Of a stretch of 64,000 bases of DNA, positions 10,755-22,416 are shown one piece after another (position 1 is the stretch's first letter; every line of letters begins with the position of its first letter). The stretch covers positions 3,286,001 through 3,350,000 of the forward strand of contig JALPQD010000137.1 of NCBI GenBank assembly GCA_023101885.1. Direction: 5' to 3'. The notes below the pieces were generated by a model. The model had not been told where the DNA came from and made no database searches. It was given only the letters and a program-made list of their open reading frames with translations. The DNA comes from Typhlomys cinereus. Its lineage: Eukaryota; Chordata; Mammalia; Rodentia; Platacanthomyidae. A program made the position numbers and the translations under genes.

Positions 10755-11049
10755 TGCTCCAGATTGTTTAAGAGCCACAAAAAAATTAAAAATGGAGTGC
10801 ATGGGACAGTTGCCTAAGGATTCTGAAGGTCACCTAAGCAAGTAATGTGTCAACAAGGAACTGAAGAAATTAATTTCTTATCCCTGAATAGTAAACTTGA
10901 ACAGTTCCCTGTACACTTCCCTCATCCCCTTCTCTATAAAACCTCACATCATTAGCTTTCAATTCTTGATAATTTTAATTTAATAGTTTTATATATTTGG
11001 AATATTTGTTGATTTTTCTGACCTAAAAAATAAAATAAAATAATTAAAA

Positions 11050-11216
11050 TAGGTTCAGTGAGATAACTTAGTAAAGAAAGATACTTGTGCACAAACCTGG
11101 AGACCTGAATTCGATTCCTGAAATTCACATGATAGAACTGCCTAAAGTAGTCTTCTGACCTCTACATACCTATTCTCATTATTTCTCTCTCTCTCTGCCT
11201 CTCTCTAAAATAAAAA
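11050..11216 (+). mobile_element. B3/B4-like SINE
   Basis: GGTTCAGTGAGATAACTTAG head, GACCTGAATTCGATTCCTGA, then AGTCTTCTGACCTCTACATA and a (CT)n end. Old. Confidence 0.65.
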
Positions 11217-11289
11217 ATGAGTTTTAAAAATATTCATCATATTCTTAGTGTGCCTTATTCAACAAACAATTACTTTATTGCTTTTTCTT

Positions 11290-11805
11290 TTTTTCCCAGT
11301 GTATATGTACATATGTGTATTCATGTGAGTTCATGTGCACATAGGTTCAGGCCACAGATCAACCTCAGATGTGTGGATCCTAAGAAGCTGTTCGCCTTGT
11401 GGTTTTTGTTTTTTTTTAATGATGGGGGAGGGTGAGCATGCATGCCATGGTGCTTGGGTAGAAGTCAGAAGACAACTTTTGAAAGGCAGTTTTTTTCCTT
11501 CCATCACATAGGTTTTCAGGAGCTGGACTCAGATAATCATTTTTGGAAACAGGTGCCTTAATTGCTAAATTATTTCAATCCCCCTTCTCCCGGCCCCAGG
11601 GATTCTCACTGACACCTGGGGCTACATACAGACTAGGATAGGCTGGCTGGCCACCAAACCCCAGTTATCCACCTGTTTTCATCTCCCAGTGGCAGCATTA
11701 CAAACACAGATCACCATGCCAGCCTTGTATGTGGGTGCTAGAGATGGATCCCAGGTCTTCATGCACCCTAACACTTTACCTACTGAGCTGTCTCTCCAGC
11801 CTGGT
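11290..11805 (-). mobile_element. Cluster of old antisense SINE remnants
   Basis: At 11290-11590 there is B3/B4-like sequence on the minus strand (GTCAGAAGACAACTTTTGAA; AAACAGGTGCCTTAATTGC). At 11630-11805 there is a B1/ID-type antisense piece ending CTACTGAGCTGTCTCTCCAG. Confidence 0.5.
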
Positions 11806-12166
11806 TTATCACTTTTCAAGAAAAAAAAAAGTTGCCGATGGAGCAAGAGCATTCTTACTTTCACTAACAGTAAGGATATGAAGGCAGGCAATCATTTAAT
11901 CTGGTAGCCTTTTCTTGTGGGAAATAGAAATAATAAAATGTGCCCACATTGCAGGGTTGTTCTGAGAGCTAATCAACATCTTAAAATTGCTTTGAATTCT
12001 CATATGAAAGGCACTTGATTTTATCTAGGGCAGACAGATAAGGTGTGTATGGGAAAACACTGCTCATCTAGAAGCTAAACTCGGTTCTTGCTTGTCTAAC
12101 TTGAATCTCTACTTGTAATTTAGCAGAGAGGATGCTGCTACACAATTTTTAAAAATACATGTTTCA

Positions 12167-12450
12167 GGGGCTGGAGAGATGATTCAGGAGTTAAGCCTCT
12201 GCCTTGCAAACAGAAGGACCTGACTTTGGATCCCAGATCCCACGTTAAAAATAAACAAACAAACAAACAACAACAAAAAAAAAACACCAAGCAAAAATGG
12301 CAGTGGTCTGTACTTCTTGTCCTAGAAGGTGGAGCCTGGGAAACTCGGAATCCAGGGTGATTCCCAAAGTCACTCTTGAGCCTACACAAGCATACACAGT
12401 GCCCTCTGATATACACAGATGAGCACACACGCTCACATACACCCCTGCCC
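12167..12450 (+). mobile_element. tRNA-headed SINE, older subfamily
   Basis: Full head (GGGGCTGGAGAGATGATTCA) and the older body (GGTGGAGCCTGGGAAACTC, GTGATTCCCAAAGTCACTCT, CACAGTGCCCTCTGATA). An (AAAC)n run replaces part of the middle. Confidence 0.88.
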
Positions 12451-12622
12451 CACGATTTCATTCTTCATAGTATGTTAAGAGTGCTAATTACTCCATACAC
12501 AAAATATTCGGTTAGGTATTCAAACATGTATCACATACCATTTTTGTGTGGTTTTTAAATTTTTGCTTGCTCTTTCTATAACGAAAAGATACAATTGTTA
12601 GTAGTTTTTAAAAACAAGATTC

Positions 12623-12903
12623 CGGGGCTGGAGAGGTGGCTCAGGGGTTAAGCCTCTGCCTTTCAGGCAGAAGGTCCTGAGTTCGGATCCTAGACCCCAC
12701 GTATAACCACCGGACAGAAGTAGAGGCAGCCTGAGTTTCCGGCGGCCTGCATTTCTGGTCCTGGTAGGGCGGAGCCTGTGAATCCCAGGGCAGAGTAAAC
12801 ACGGAGGAGGTGGAGGCGGTCCATGGTGGTTCCCGAATTCACCTGTGGTTCTATACATACACACACGCACACACACGCACAATTTAATAAAAAAAAAAAT
12901 TTA
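12623..12903 (+). mobile_element. Young tRNA-headed SINE
   Basis: Full-length plus-strand copy. The flanking AAAAACAAGATT at 12610-12621 and again at 12904-12915 is the target duplication. Confidence 0.9.
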
Positions 12904-12948
12904 AAAAAACAAGATTTCAGGTGTACTAAATTCAGAAATTGAGGATCT

Positions 12949-12963
12949 GTGTATGTGTGTGTG

Positions 12964-12996
<33 letters not shown>

Positions 12997-12998
12997 AT
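12949..12998 (+). repeat. (TG)n microsatellite
   Basis: About 25 TG units with two interruptions at the tail side of the next antisense SINE. Confidence 0.93.
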
Positions 12999-13160
12999 AC
13001 AAGAGGACACTTGAATGTGTGTGCTAGTGGAGGCCCAAGAGTGAGAATCATCCTAGGTTGTTCTACCTCCTTATTGCTTTGTTCTGGGGTTTCTCATACT
13101 CTGCATTCCTTTGCTTGCAAAGGAAAAGGTTTAACCACTAAGCCATCTCTCCAGTCCCTC
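12999..13160 (-). mobile_element. tRNA-headed SINE, older and diverged
   Basis: On the minus strand the head (GGACTGGAGAGATGGCTTAG) is at 13160. The body is about 160 bases and strongly diverged. Confidence 0.75.
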
Positions 13161-13189
13161 TCCTAAGAGCTTCATAACTTTATCTTTTC

Positions 13190-13380
13190 CTTTGGTTCAT
13201 TTTAAGTTTTGTACATAGTACATGATGGAATCTCACTTCTGACTTTTGTCTATGGATATCCATTTGTCCTAACACAATTAGTTTAAAACACTATTCTTTC
13301 CTCACTGAATAATTTTAATATTATTAAAAATCCATTGACCATGTACATGTTAACGAAAATGTACCACTTTTATGTCCTTG
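13190..13380 (-). mobile_element. L1 ORF2 segment, part 1 of a split copy
   Basis: CATTTGTCCTAACACAATTA, AACACTATTCTTTCCTCACT and CCATTGACCATGTACATGTT match the well-known antisense L1 ORF2 region. The continuation of the same L1 sits at 14770-15015, so one L1 was split by later insertions. Confidence 0.8.
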
Positions 13381-13392
13381 TGTATCAGTTAA

Positions 13393-13880
13393 TGTGCTAG
13401 TTAAATACAGATGTTAACTTGACAATTGAGCTGAGCTCTGGGTTTATCTGTGAAGAATTTTTAGTTGGAGTAAGCCCTAAGCAATTCTGCAGCAGGTTTT
13501 CGAAAGGATGCCAGAAGGCCCAACCCAAGGTGGTTGGAACCATTCCCTTGGCAGGTAGATAAGGAGAGAGCTGTTTCATTAGCTTGGCATGCTTTGGCTT
13601 ACTTTTGCCGACTGGCAAAATGAGGTGCCCCTCCCTCAGCAATTCCTGTGGATATACGGGTGGCCAGTTCTCTCAGCTCCTGCTGTTGGTTTGAACACTC
13701 CTGCCAACCTGGACTATGATACATTGGCAGGAAGTGGGACGGGATGGTGGGTGTGAATGGGGTGCAGTGATGAGCTGTAAGGGAGAATCAGAAAATCATC
13801 AGCAAATTAAACCTCTCTTTTCCTCTAAGTGGTTGGTCATGTAGCCATATCAGCAACATGAAGGCAAACTGCAACAGTTA
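13393..13880 (+). mobile_element. Solo LTR, ERVL (MT2/MLT2)-like
   Basis: Starts TGTGCTAGTTAAATACAGAT followed by TTAACTTGACAATTGA. It ends with a stretch like ATTAAACCTCTCTTTTCCTC and TTGGTCATGTAGCCATATCA. Such starts and ends are typical of rodent class III LTRs. It lies inside the split L1. Confidence 0.65.
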
Positions 13881-13927
13881 AGATAAATTTAGCTGCGATT
13901 TAAAAAGTAATTGATTTGGATCCCATT

Positions 13928-14178
13928 TTTGAAGAAGAAGAAAAAGGAGGAAGAGGAAGAGGAGAAGGAGGAGGAGGAAGAAGAAGAAGGAAGAAGGAAG
14001 AAAAAGAAAGGAGGAGGAAAAAGGAAGAAGGAAGAAGAAGGAGGAGGAGGAAGAAGGAAGAAAGAAGGAGAAGGAGGAAGAAGAGGAGGAAGATGAGGAA
14101 GAAGGAGGAGGAGAAAGAAGGAAGAAAGAAGGAGGAGGAGGAAGAAGAGGAAGAGGAGGAAGAAGGAGAAGAAGAAGG
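13928..14178 (+). repeat. Polypurine (GAA/GGA)n tract
   Basis: About 250 bases with essentially only A and G on the plus strand (GAAGAAGGAGGAGGAAGAAG-type). Such mirror-rich polypurine runs can form triplex H-DNA. It ends exactly at the head of the next SINE. Confidence 0.96.
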
Positions 14179-14179
14179 C

Positions 14180-14466
14180 TGGGGCTGGAGAGATAGCTCA
14201 GGGGTTAAGACTCTCACAAGCAATAGATCTTGAGTTCGGATCCCAGGTCCCATGAAAAAAAGCAGAAAAGGAAGCTGCCTGCACTTCCAGCCCTGGTGGG
14301 CAGAGCCTGGGAAATCCCAGAGCAAAGCAAGAAGGAGGTGGAAGCAATCCTGGATAATTCCCGAAGTCACCCTTGGTCCTCCACTGGGTTACACAGGGTC
14401 CTCCACAGGGTCCAGTGCCCTGTGATATATACAAACACATATAAAATAAATAATATTTTTAAAAAG
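14180..14466 (+). mobile_element. tRNA-headed SINE, older subfamily
   Basis: A complete copy: GGGGCTGGAGAGATAGCTCA head, TTGAGTTCGGATCCC B box, AGCCTGGGAAATCCCAGAGC, and a tail with a small duplication (CCTCCACTGGGTTACACAGG and CCTCCACAGGG). Confidence 0.9.
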
Positions 14467-14755
14467 GCTGGAGAGATGACTCAGGGGTTAAGACTCTCCT
14501 TTGCAATCAGAAGGTTCTGAGTTCAAATCCCAGCTTCTACAGGGGGAAAACCCAAACAAACTGCCAGGCAGAACCAGAGGGCAAGGATGATCTGCACTTC
14601 CGGTCCTGGTGGGCAGAGTGTTGGATATTCCAGAGGGAAGCAAGAAGGACATAGAAGCAATCCAGGATGGTTCCTGAAACTACCCTTGGTCCTCCACAGA
14701 GACACACAGTGCTCTCTGAGATATATATAATAAAAATAAATAAATAAAAAGTAAC
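14467..14755 (+). mobile_element. tRNA-headed SINE, older subfamily (tandem with previous)
   Basis: A second copy placed immediately behind the previous one in the same orientation, with its own head (GGCTGGAGAGATGACTCAGG) and AT-rich tail. Confidence 0.9.
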
Positions 14756-14769
14756 TGGGGGGGCGGGGG

Positions 14770-15015
14770 TAGAAAAAAAAGTAACTGATACTAAAGGAAT
14801 GTGTGTATTTCTATCTCCATTCTATTCCAGTTATCTTTTTACATATGCTACACTAGCAGGACCCAAGTCTTGATTATTGTCGCTTAATATTTAAGTTTTA
14901 AACTCAGGAAATGTGAATCCTACTGCTTTATTCTTTCAAAATCATTTTGATTCTACTGGCTCTTTTTCATTTCCATATAAAACTTAAGGTTAATTTATCA
15001 ATTTCTATAAATAAA
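14770..15015 (-). mobile_element. L1 ORF2 segment, part 2 of the split copy
   Basis: TTTTCATTTCCATATAAAAC, TTAAGGTTAATTTATCAATT and CAAGTCTTGATTATTG are antisense L1 ORF2 sequence that continues the segment at 13190-13380. Confidence 0.78.
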
Positions 15016-15024
15016 GCAGCTAGA

Positions 15025-15345
15025 CCAGGCTGATGGTACTTGCCTGTAATACTGATACTTGGAGGCTGAGGTAAGGGAACTGCAAACTCAAAGCCAGCTG
15101 GAGCCAGGTAGCAAGCAGGGCCATGTCTTATGTCTGGGGAATAGCTCAATGAGTAAGACTGTTTGCTATGAAACTATGAGGACCTGAGTTTGAATCCCCA
15201 GCACCTATGTTTTTAAAAACAAACAAACAAGAATAACCACATACATAGAATACTAAGGCAGGAGAGTTATTATGAGTTTAAGGACAGCCTGGGCTACATA
15301 AGAAGTACCGGGTCAATATAAGACCTGCATCAAAATAATTAAAAT
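15025..15345 (+). mobile_element. B1-like, ID-like and B1-like SINE series
   Basis: A B1-type start (GACCAGGCTGATGGTACTTG), then an ID-like unit (GGGGAATAGCTCAATGAGTA, GAGTTTGAATCCCCAGCACC), then a B1 half (AAGGACAGCCTGGGCTACAT). Confidence 0.65.
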
Positions 15346-15844
15346 AAATACTTTATAACGTTTATTTGAAGGAGAGAGAGAGACAGAAATACTTTAAATT
15401 TTATTTAAATAATAAAGTTGGCATCTATAAATGTATAAGAGAGAGAGAGAGAAGCATGCCATAACAGCTCTCTCAGAAGTTAATTATCTCCTTCTACCAT
15501 GTTGAGTTCTCAGAATCACACTTAGGTTACCAGATTTTTGAGTAAGTGCTGTCTCTGTAGAGCTATATCTCTGCCTCCTAAAACAAAACAAAAAAAAAAA
15601 CTTTTAAAAATCATAAAAACCCAGCTAGGATTTTCCTATTCAGGTTTCATTAAAATATTTATTTATTTCTTCTACGATGCCAGTATTTTCCACAAATCTC
15701 TTTCAAATCCATTTTACTGACTTTAGGTTTGTGATTAGCAGCAGGTTATTAAACACAGAATTTGGGGGGTTGTTTGACTACTTGTCTTCTGTAGACAACT
15801 TGGCAAAAAACATTCAAATGATTTAACTCTTAAATTAAGAAGAG

Positions 15845-16060
15845 CCAGAACCAGCAAGATGGCTCAGTGGATAAGATGCCTGATCACAATACTGGCCACC
15901 TGAGTTTGATTCCCATTAGACCACGTGGTAGAAGGAGAGACCTGACTTCCAAAAATTGTCCTCTGCCCTCAGTCCATGGACTGTGAGACGCATGTGCTCT
16001 CTCTCTGTCTCTCTGTCTCTCTCTCTCTTTCTTTCTCTTCTCTCTGAAACAAAATAATTT
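15845..16060 (+). mobile_element. B3/B4-like SINE with (CT)n tail
   Basis: CCAGCAAGATGGCTCAGTGG head, CCTGAGTTTGATTCCCATTA, AGGAGAGACCTGACTTCC, TGTCCTCTGCCCTC, then (CT)n at 16000-16041. Confidence 0.72.
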
Positions 16061-16168
16061 TTAATAACAAGAGCTGAGAATTTAGCTCAGTGCGGAACAC
16101 TTATCTAATATGCATGTTAGAGTCAATCCAAATAAAATAAAATAGAAATCAAATAATAGTTTAACCAT

Positions 16169-16449
16169 GGGGCTGGAGAGGTGGCTCAGGGGTTAAGCCT
16201 CTGCCTTGCAGGCGGAAGGTCCTGAGTTCGGATCCTCGACCCCACGTATAGATGCCAGGCAGAAGCGGGGGGGGGGGGGGGCTGCCCTTCTGGTCCTGGT
16301 AGGGCGGAGCCTGTGAATCCCAGAGCAGAGTAAACAAGGAGGAGGTGGAGGTGATCCATGGTGGTTCCCGAATTCATCCGTGGTTCTACACACGCACACA
16401 TGCATAAACCCACAATTGAATAAATAATAAATAATAAAAAATTAAAAAA
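16169..16449 (+). mobile_element. Young tRNA-headed SINE
   Basis: A full-length copy with a run of 14 G at about 16266-16280 in the GC-rich body. A 14-bp target duplication (AATAGTTTAACCAT) is found at 16155-16168 and 16450-16463. Confidence 0.94.
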
Positions 16450-16494
16450 AATAGTTTAACCATAATAGGTTATACTTTAAAAATTCAACTAAGA

Positions 16495-16731
16495 GGCTGG
16501 AGTGATGGCTCAGGGGTTAAGATACTACCTCCCAAGCAGAAGGACCTGAGTTTGGATCCTAGATCCCACCTAAAAAAGGTCAGGTGGAAACAACAGAGGC
16601 CTGTACTTCCAGTCCTGGTGAGAGGAGTCTGGGAAATCCCAAAGAAAATCAAAAAGGAGGTAGAAGTAATCCAGGATGATTCCCAAAATCATCCTTGGTC
16701 CTCCATAGACACACATAGTGCCCTTTGATAA

Positions 16732-16762
<31 letters not shown>
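16495..16762 (+). mobile_element. tRNA-headed SINE, older subfamily, with (CA)n tail
   Basis: GAGGCTGGAGTGATGGCTCA head, the older body with GGGAAATCCCAAAG, and a CA run at 16732-16760. Confidence 0.9.
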
Positions 16763-17680
16763 GACTAAGTCTTCTTTCTTTGACAATTTCTTAAGAAAAA
16801 AAAAAAACACAAGGTCTTTTCAGTGAGTCTTTTATAAATGTGGCTATCTCTTGGTGAATAATAGCGAGTCACCTAAGAGATTTTCAGAGGTGGGAAGAAG
16901 GCAGCCTTTGGGTGTTTAAGCTGCGCACTACAGCTGTGTGATCCACAGCCTGTAATGACTCAAGCGAAGGAATAAACAAAGGGTGAGTCTTACTGTGCAG
17001 GACTCAACTTGATGGGAAATCAAGGGAGTGCGAAAACAACCATCCAACATTACATGGCTAGTGCTTTTGCTTTTCGAAACACAAAGTTTCACAATCTTTG
17101 CCTTGAACTTTCTGTTATGAGCTATATCCCTTCCTGCAGTGTTCTTTAGAAGTCGGTCATCCTGTTTTCCCAAAGGTCAGATTTGTTCCATAAGTGTTCA
17201 ATGAAAAGAATATGCAACCTCCTCAAAAATGTCTGATTTTTAGTCCAATTAGAAGAATGATCCATGCACTAGGGATCACAGCTTTTTTTTCTCTGAGCAT
17301 TAATGTCCTCATTCCTCACTGCTTCAGTAGGGTCAAATTAATGGTTTCAGAAACACATTGAACATTTCTAAGGTGCTAGCTACATAGAAACAAAATACTA
17401 TTACTACTCTTACTCCAAGTCACTATTATTAAATCATCCTTGACAGTTTAGCACCCTTTCTTTACCCTGAAGATTAATATCAAGCTCAGTTGCACTATCA
17501 TCATGGATTGAACAAGTCCCAGAAAAATTATTAAAATCCATTATGTTCCTGGAGATAAGCAGTTATCTTGAGACTTCTATCTTCCTTTTCCCTTTTGCCA
17601 GAAACCCAGAATTCTTATGTTAGATGACAACTTTCAATCAATTTGTAAAGTAACCCAACAGGATTAAGATATCAGTGTTG
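16763..17680. other. Unique intergenic DNA
   Basis: No repeat recognised in about 900 bases, unusual for this window, and no convincing coding frame. It could contain conserved non-coding sequence. Confidence 0.45.
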
Positions 17681-17832
17681 GACCTGGAGAGATGGCTCAG
17701 GGCCTAAATTTTTGACTTGTAAGCAGAGCAAAGCAATAAGGAGGTACAGTAATCCAGGATGATTCCTGATGTCACCCTTGGGCCTCCACAGACACACACA
17801 CTCAAGTGCCAGTTTCTACACACAGCTATACT
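17681..17832 (+). mobile_element. tRNA-headed SINE, internally deleted
   Basis: The head (GACCTGGAGAGATGGCTCAG) passes directly to AGAGCAAAGCAATAAGGAGG, missing the B box and mid-body. Ends with CACCCTTGGGCCTCCACAG. Confidence 0.8.
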
Positions 17833-18784
17833 TAAACATAGGGAAAAAATGTCAATGTTATCTCTAAGGTATTAATTGGAAAATTTCTATTTCACAGAAG
17901 TGCTTTAAGATTGAAGTAGATACTCTTTCTTCTACTGAGAAAAACCTTGTCTTTATGTTTACTTGGCAAAACATTATATGTCCTTTAAATCCCTATTATC
18001 TCTACTGGTTATTCTCTCTACTGGTTATAATTCTCAGTCCAGCTGGACGGGAGAGCATGCACCAACACCAGGGCCAAAGGAACTAGCCACACCATCTCTG
18101 CACAACAGCTGAGAGAGGAACGAACATTACTTGCCAGACCAGCATATCTGGCCAAGTATACAGAAGGATGCCAACATTTTCAATCAGCTCTCAATATTTT
18201 ATTCATTTGTTCAGGGCCTAATCTCACCAACCATGACTGGGCCTTTCCTATCAGCTAGACAATCTTCTGCAGGTCTTCTCTGGGCTTAACCCAAACACTA
18301 ATTCTCCACAAATATGCCCAGAGCTCAAACTCTCAACAATCAAGTTGACACCTGTGCCTAGCCATCACACTTACCTAGTGCCCTGTCTCCTAATTTCTGA
18401 GCATTATATAGATCTTGAATGATTCTCTCTGATGATTATGCTGAGTGGACAGCTTGGTTAGTTTAGTGAAGAAAAGTATGTAAACAAGTAAGTATATTAC
18501 AGGGTCAGAGTAAGAACAGAAGAAATATGACATGGATGATGGATTAGGTGGCTATTTAGTAGAGAGAAATTCGCACTTCAGCCAAAATCAGAGAGACAGG
18601 GAATGCTTAGAAAGTCCTGATTATTGAATTGCTTCCATGCAATATTCAATGTCAAGTTCAATGAGAAAGTCTGCAAGGCCCCCAAATCAAGTCCCTTGCT
18701 CCCTTCTCCATTCCAACTGTAGCCCCCTCTTTTCTCTTCTTGCATTATACCAAGCATGTCCCACTTCTGAGCTTGCACAGTAAA

Positions 18785-19115
18785 CTGCTGCTTTGCCTGA
18801 AATCCCTTGCCTATCCTTCCACCTTCCATATTTCACCCCTTCACTTTCTTCAGTTTCTGCCATGATGATGCTGCCTTGGAGGCCCTCTCTGGCCACCCTG
18901 TCTAAAAGATCTCTGTTCTCCTACCTAAGTACTCTTTGTCAAAGCATGATCACTATAAAAATACATATGTACATATGCATTATTGGAGGTTTGTTTTTCC
19001 CACTAAAGTACAGTCTCTATGAGTAAAGATGCTTGGTTTGTTTTATTCATTGTTGCACAGAAATGGCATAGGCCATCAATAAAAATTGTGGAATAACATG
19101 AATGAAGAGCTCTAG
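18785..19115 (+). mobile_element. L2-type LINE 3' end
   Basis: GAGGCCCTCTCTGGCCACCC, TCTAAAAGATCTC, then TACAGTCTCTATGAGTAAAG and the end CATCAATAAAAATTGTGGAA follow the familiar L2 3' consensus. An old mammalian repeat. The stretch 17833-18784 before it is unassigned. Confidence 0.72.
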
Positions 19116-19132
19116 AGCATACAATGAGAGAG

Positions 19133-19354
19133 CCAGGCTGGAAAGATGACTCAGGGTTAAGACTCTGCCTTGATAGCAGAAGGTCCTGAGTTTGAATCCC
19201 AGGTCCCATGTAAAAACACCAGGTGGAAACGATGGTGACCTGCACTTCTGACCCTGGTGGCCAGAGCCTGGGAGATCCAGGGAAAGCAAGGAGGAGATAG
19301 AAGCAATCTAGGATGATTTCCGAAGTCACCCTTGGTCCTCCACAGGGACATAGT

Positions 19355-19409
<55 letters not shown>

Positions 19410-19430
19410 ATAAATAAATAAAGTAAAAAA
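19133..19430 (+). mobile_element. tRNA-headed SINE, older subfamily
   Basis: Full length, tail expanded to (TC)n at 19353-19391, (AC)n to 19408 and (AATA)n. The following 19431-20290 is unassigned intergenic DNA except for a short CA repeat at 20041-20070. Confidence 0.9.
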
Positions 19431-20293
19431 AAATATCTTAAATGAGAGTCCTAGGAGACCCTAGAGACCAGGAGACTCCTAGGTAGATGTAAGAGTAGAG
19501 CAAATGGAGAAAATGGTACACAAACTGTGTGTCAGCTAAGTGAACCTATGTAGTTGCATAGATGCTTGTAGTAGACACAAGTTCTCTTGGGTCAGATGCA
19601 GACAACTTTAATGCTCAACGCAGCACATAGTATGAGCATACACTTGCATTGATTCCTCATACCCTCAAGTTCTTGCGGGGCAATATAAGGGACCTGGTGA
19701 CACCTGTACCTTCAGTGGGTTGCATTACAGGAAAGGAATTCTCATCCAAGTCCTTGGGTTTTCAGAACAGGCAGCAAACATTGCAGCCAGTCACCCTCCC
19801 TTTGGGAATGAGCAGTTACAAGTAATCATTACAGCAAACATGACCTACCTATTTATCTGTGTGACTAGCTATAAAACCATATCAGGAGACTGGTAAGTCC
19901 TGTTGTATAGCACATTTATCAAGAGTTCAGGGATGGATACTCAGGATCCATGGTGGTATGAGACTTAGAATAGGAGTAACCAAGTTGTCATTGAAGGGGA
20001 ACAACACTGAATGTCACCAATGTGGCATCTGTATCATTTACACACCACACACACATACACACACACACATGTGATTTTTATATGTATATACACAATCCTA
20101 GCTATGAAAAGCATTTAGTTCATAAATATAGTATTCAACATTCTGAGAAAATTTTCTAGCTTTATACACAGGTTTGAATGATACATGTGAGAGGAGTATG
20201 GAAAATAAACAGCTTACATAATTTTGTTTGCCTTAATAAATTGTGTCATGCAGCAGTTTGCAATAAAGTTTACAAGAACTTGTAGAGCTACCA

Positions 20294-20572
20294 GGGGCTA
20301 GGGAGAGAGCTCAATCAATAATGCTTGTCTCAAAAACAGAAGGACCTGACTTTGATTGCCTGAGTGCACACCTGCCATCCCCCTGCTGAAGGGCAAAGAG
20401 ACAGCAGGACCCCTGAGGCTCTCTGACACCCAGGCTAGCCTAGTTTGCGAGCTTCAGTAATGAAAGAACCTGCCTCAAAGGTGAACAGCGTTCCTGAGGC
20501 TGACGCCCTAGACTGTCCTCAGAACGCTAACACACACGCGCGCGCACACACACATACACACACACACATGCA
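20294..20572 (+). mobile_element. B4-like SINE with (CA)n tail
   Basis: GGGGCTAGGGAGAGAGCTCA head, CCCCTGAGGCTCTCTGACAC, CCAGGCTAGCCTAGTTTGCG, GAACCTGCCTCAAAGGTGAA, then CA/CG-rich tail at 20530-20569. Confidence 0.75.
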
Positions 20573-20613
20573 CCATGTATATGTGAATACACACTTTAAA
20601 AATGTCGAAAGCA

Positions 20614-20886
20614 GGCTGGAGAAATGGCTCAAGGGTTAAGCCTCACAAGCAGAAGGTCCTGAATTTGGATCCCATACCCCATGAAAAAACACCAGGCAAA
20701 AACAGTGGCAGCAAACACTTTTAGCCATGGTACATGGAGCCAGGGAAATCCCAGAGGGAAGCAAGAAGATAGAAACTATCCAGAATGATTTCTGAAGTCA
20801 CCCTTGGTCCTTCACAGGGACACACAGTGCCCTCTGATACACACACACACACACACACACACACAAGCACACACTAAATGAAGTTT
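20614..20886 (+). mobile_element. tRNA-headed SINE, older subfamily
   Basis: GGCTGGAGAAATGGCTCAAG head, complete body, (AC)n tail at 20837-20872. Its 3' end was later the target of the antisense young SINE that follows. Confidence 0.9.
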
Positions 20887-20888
20887 TT

Positions 20889-21178
20889 TTTTTAAATTTT
20901 TTTTATTTATTATTATTTATTCAACTATGTGCATGTGTGTGTGCGCGCGCGTGTGTGTGTGTGTGTGTGTGTATGTGTAGAACCACGGACGAATTCGGGA
21001 ACCACCATGGACGCCTCCACCTCCTTCTGTCCCGGGATTCACAGGCTCCACCCTACCAGGGCCAGAAGCGCAGCCGCCCCCGCTTCCACCTGGCGTCTAC
21101 ACATGGGATCTGGGATCCGAACTCAGGACCTTCCGCCTGCAAGGCAGAGGCTTAACCTCTGAGCCACCTCTCCAGCCC
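20889..21178 (-). mobile_element. Young tRNA-headed SINE
   Basis: A minus-strand copy inserted in the tail of the older SINE. Duplicated flank AATGAAGTTTTTTTT / AATGACGTTTTTTTT (about 20877 and 21180). A (TG)n run at 20932-20972 lies in its tail region. Confidence 0.9.
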
Positions 21179-21396
21179 GAATGACGTTTTTTTTAAAAAA
21201 GCAAGAAAAGAAAAGAAATGAAATGAAAAGAAATGTTAGTACTTAGTTCCACCTAGTTCTACTATGTACATTACATATAATGAAATTAAGGAATAGAGAG
21301 GGCAGCTCATGGAAGTAGTTGGAAGATTCTAGAACACAGGCTTAGTGGTCCAATATTTCATTGCATTGTAGTGTACACAAAGTTCTTAAAAAATAT

Positions 21397-21757
21397 TGTA
21401 ACAGTTACTCTTAACTATTGCTGTGAAAGAACACCCAAAGTCAAGCAACTTAAGGGAGAAAGGGAGGTTTATTCAGTTTACGGTTCCAGAGGGAAGGTAC
21501 AGTCTCTCAAATCAGAGGTGGCATGGCTGGCTGGCCAAAGCTGGAGGAGGCTAAGTCACCACAGACATCTTGGAAGCTGAGAGCTGCAGACTGCTTGCTG
21601 CAAAGGCAGACTTCTCCTGAAGGTAGAGTGGGACTAATCCACCTCAAGGCCCACCCACCCCTTGTGACTGCCTTCCTCTAACAAGGCTCCACTTCTTAAG
21701 GTGACATTACGTTGCCAAACACATGAGACTGTGGGGGACACATTTCAAACTATGACA
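21397..21757 (-). repeat. MaLR 3' LTR (left copy)
   Basis: The left member of the LTR pair. Termini read TGTCATA...TTACA on the minus strand. Confidence 0.85.
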
Positions 21758-22416
21758 CTCCACCTCTGGTCCCCACAAACTCACTGCCATCTCATTATGC
21801 AAACCATACTCAGTCCAACTTTAAAAGTCTTCATAGACTACATCAGTATTCCCAACACATTCCAAAAGTCCAAAGTCCAAAGCCTCCTGTAAAATCAAAA
21901 GACAAGTTACATACTTCCAACATACAATGGCACAGAATAAACATTCCCATTTCAAAAGGAAGGAATGAGGGCATATCCAGGAAAGATCCATCCATAACAA
22001 GCCTGAAAACCAGCAAGACAAACGCCAAATCTTGTAGCTCTAAGTCCAACAGGCAAGCCTCTCCTTGAAATCATCTCAGTTCCAAAGGGTTTTGGTTCCA
22101 CTCCTCCAATGCAGCTGCCCATAGAATAAGTTGCTCTCTTGAGCTGACTCCTCCCAGGGTATACAGCTCTCCTTGGCAGGTGTCCCACATTGTCTCTGGC
22201 ATCTCTAATATCTTTACTTCTAAATGGCAAACCAGGCTTTAACTCCACAGTACAAACTGCCTTTCTTGGGCCTCTAAACTGCAGACTTTCTGCCACATAC
22301 TGCCTGCCTTCCATCATTTTTCAAAATTTTGGAGGACTCCACCATCTCCTCCCTCTTGCATCCTTGATGCCTCTAAAATCAGGACGTGGACAACTTTGCC
22401 AAGACTGGCCCCCTTG

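Noticed and set aside
13900..14370. Long open frames on both strands over the polypurine tract
   Set aside because: They come from low-complexity GAA/GGA sequence with no stops by composition. The translations are runs of Lys/Glu/Arg or Ser/Leu/Pro.
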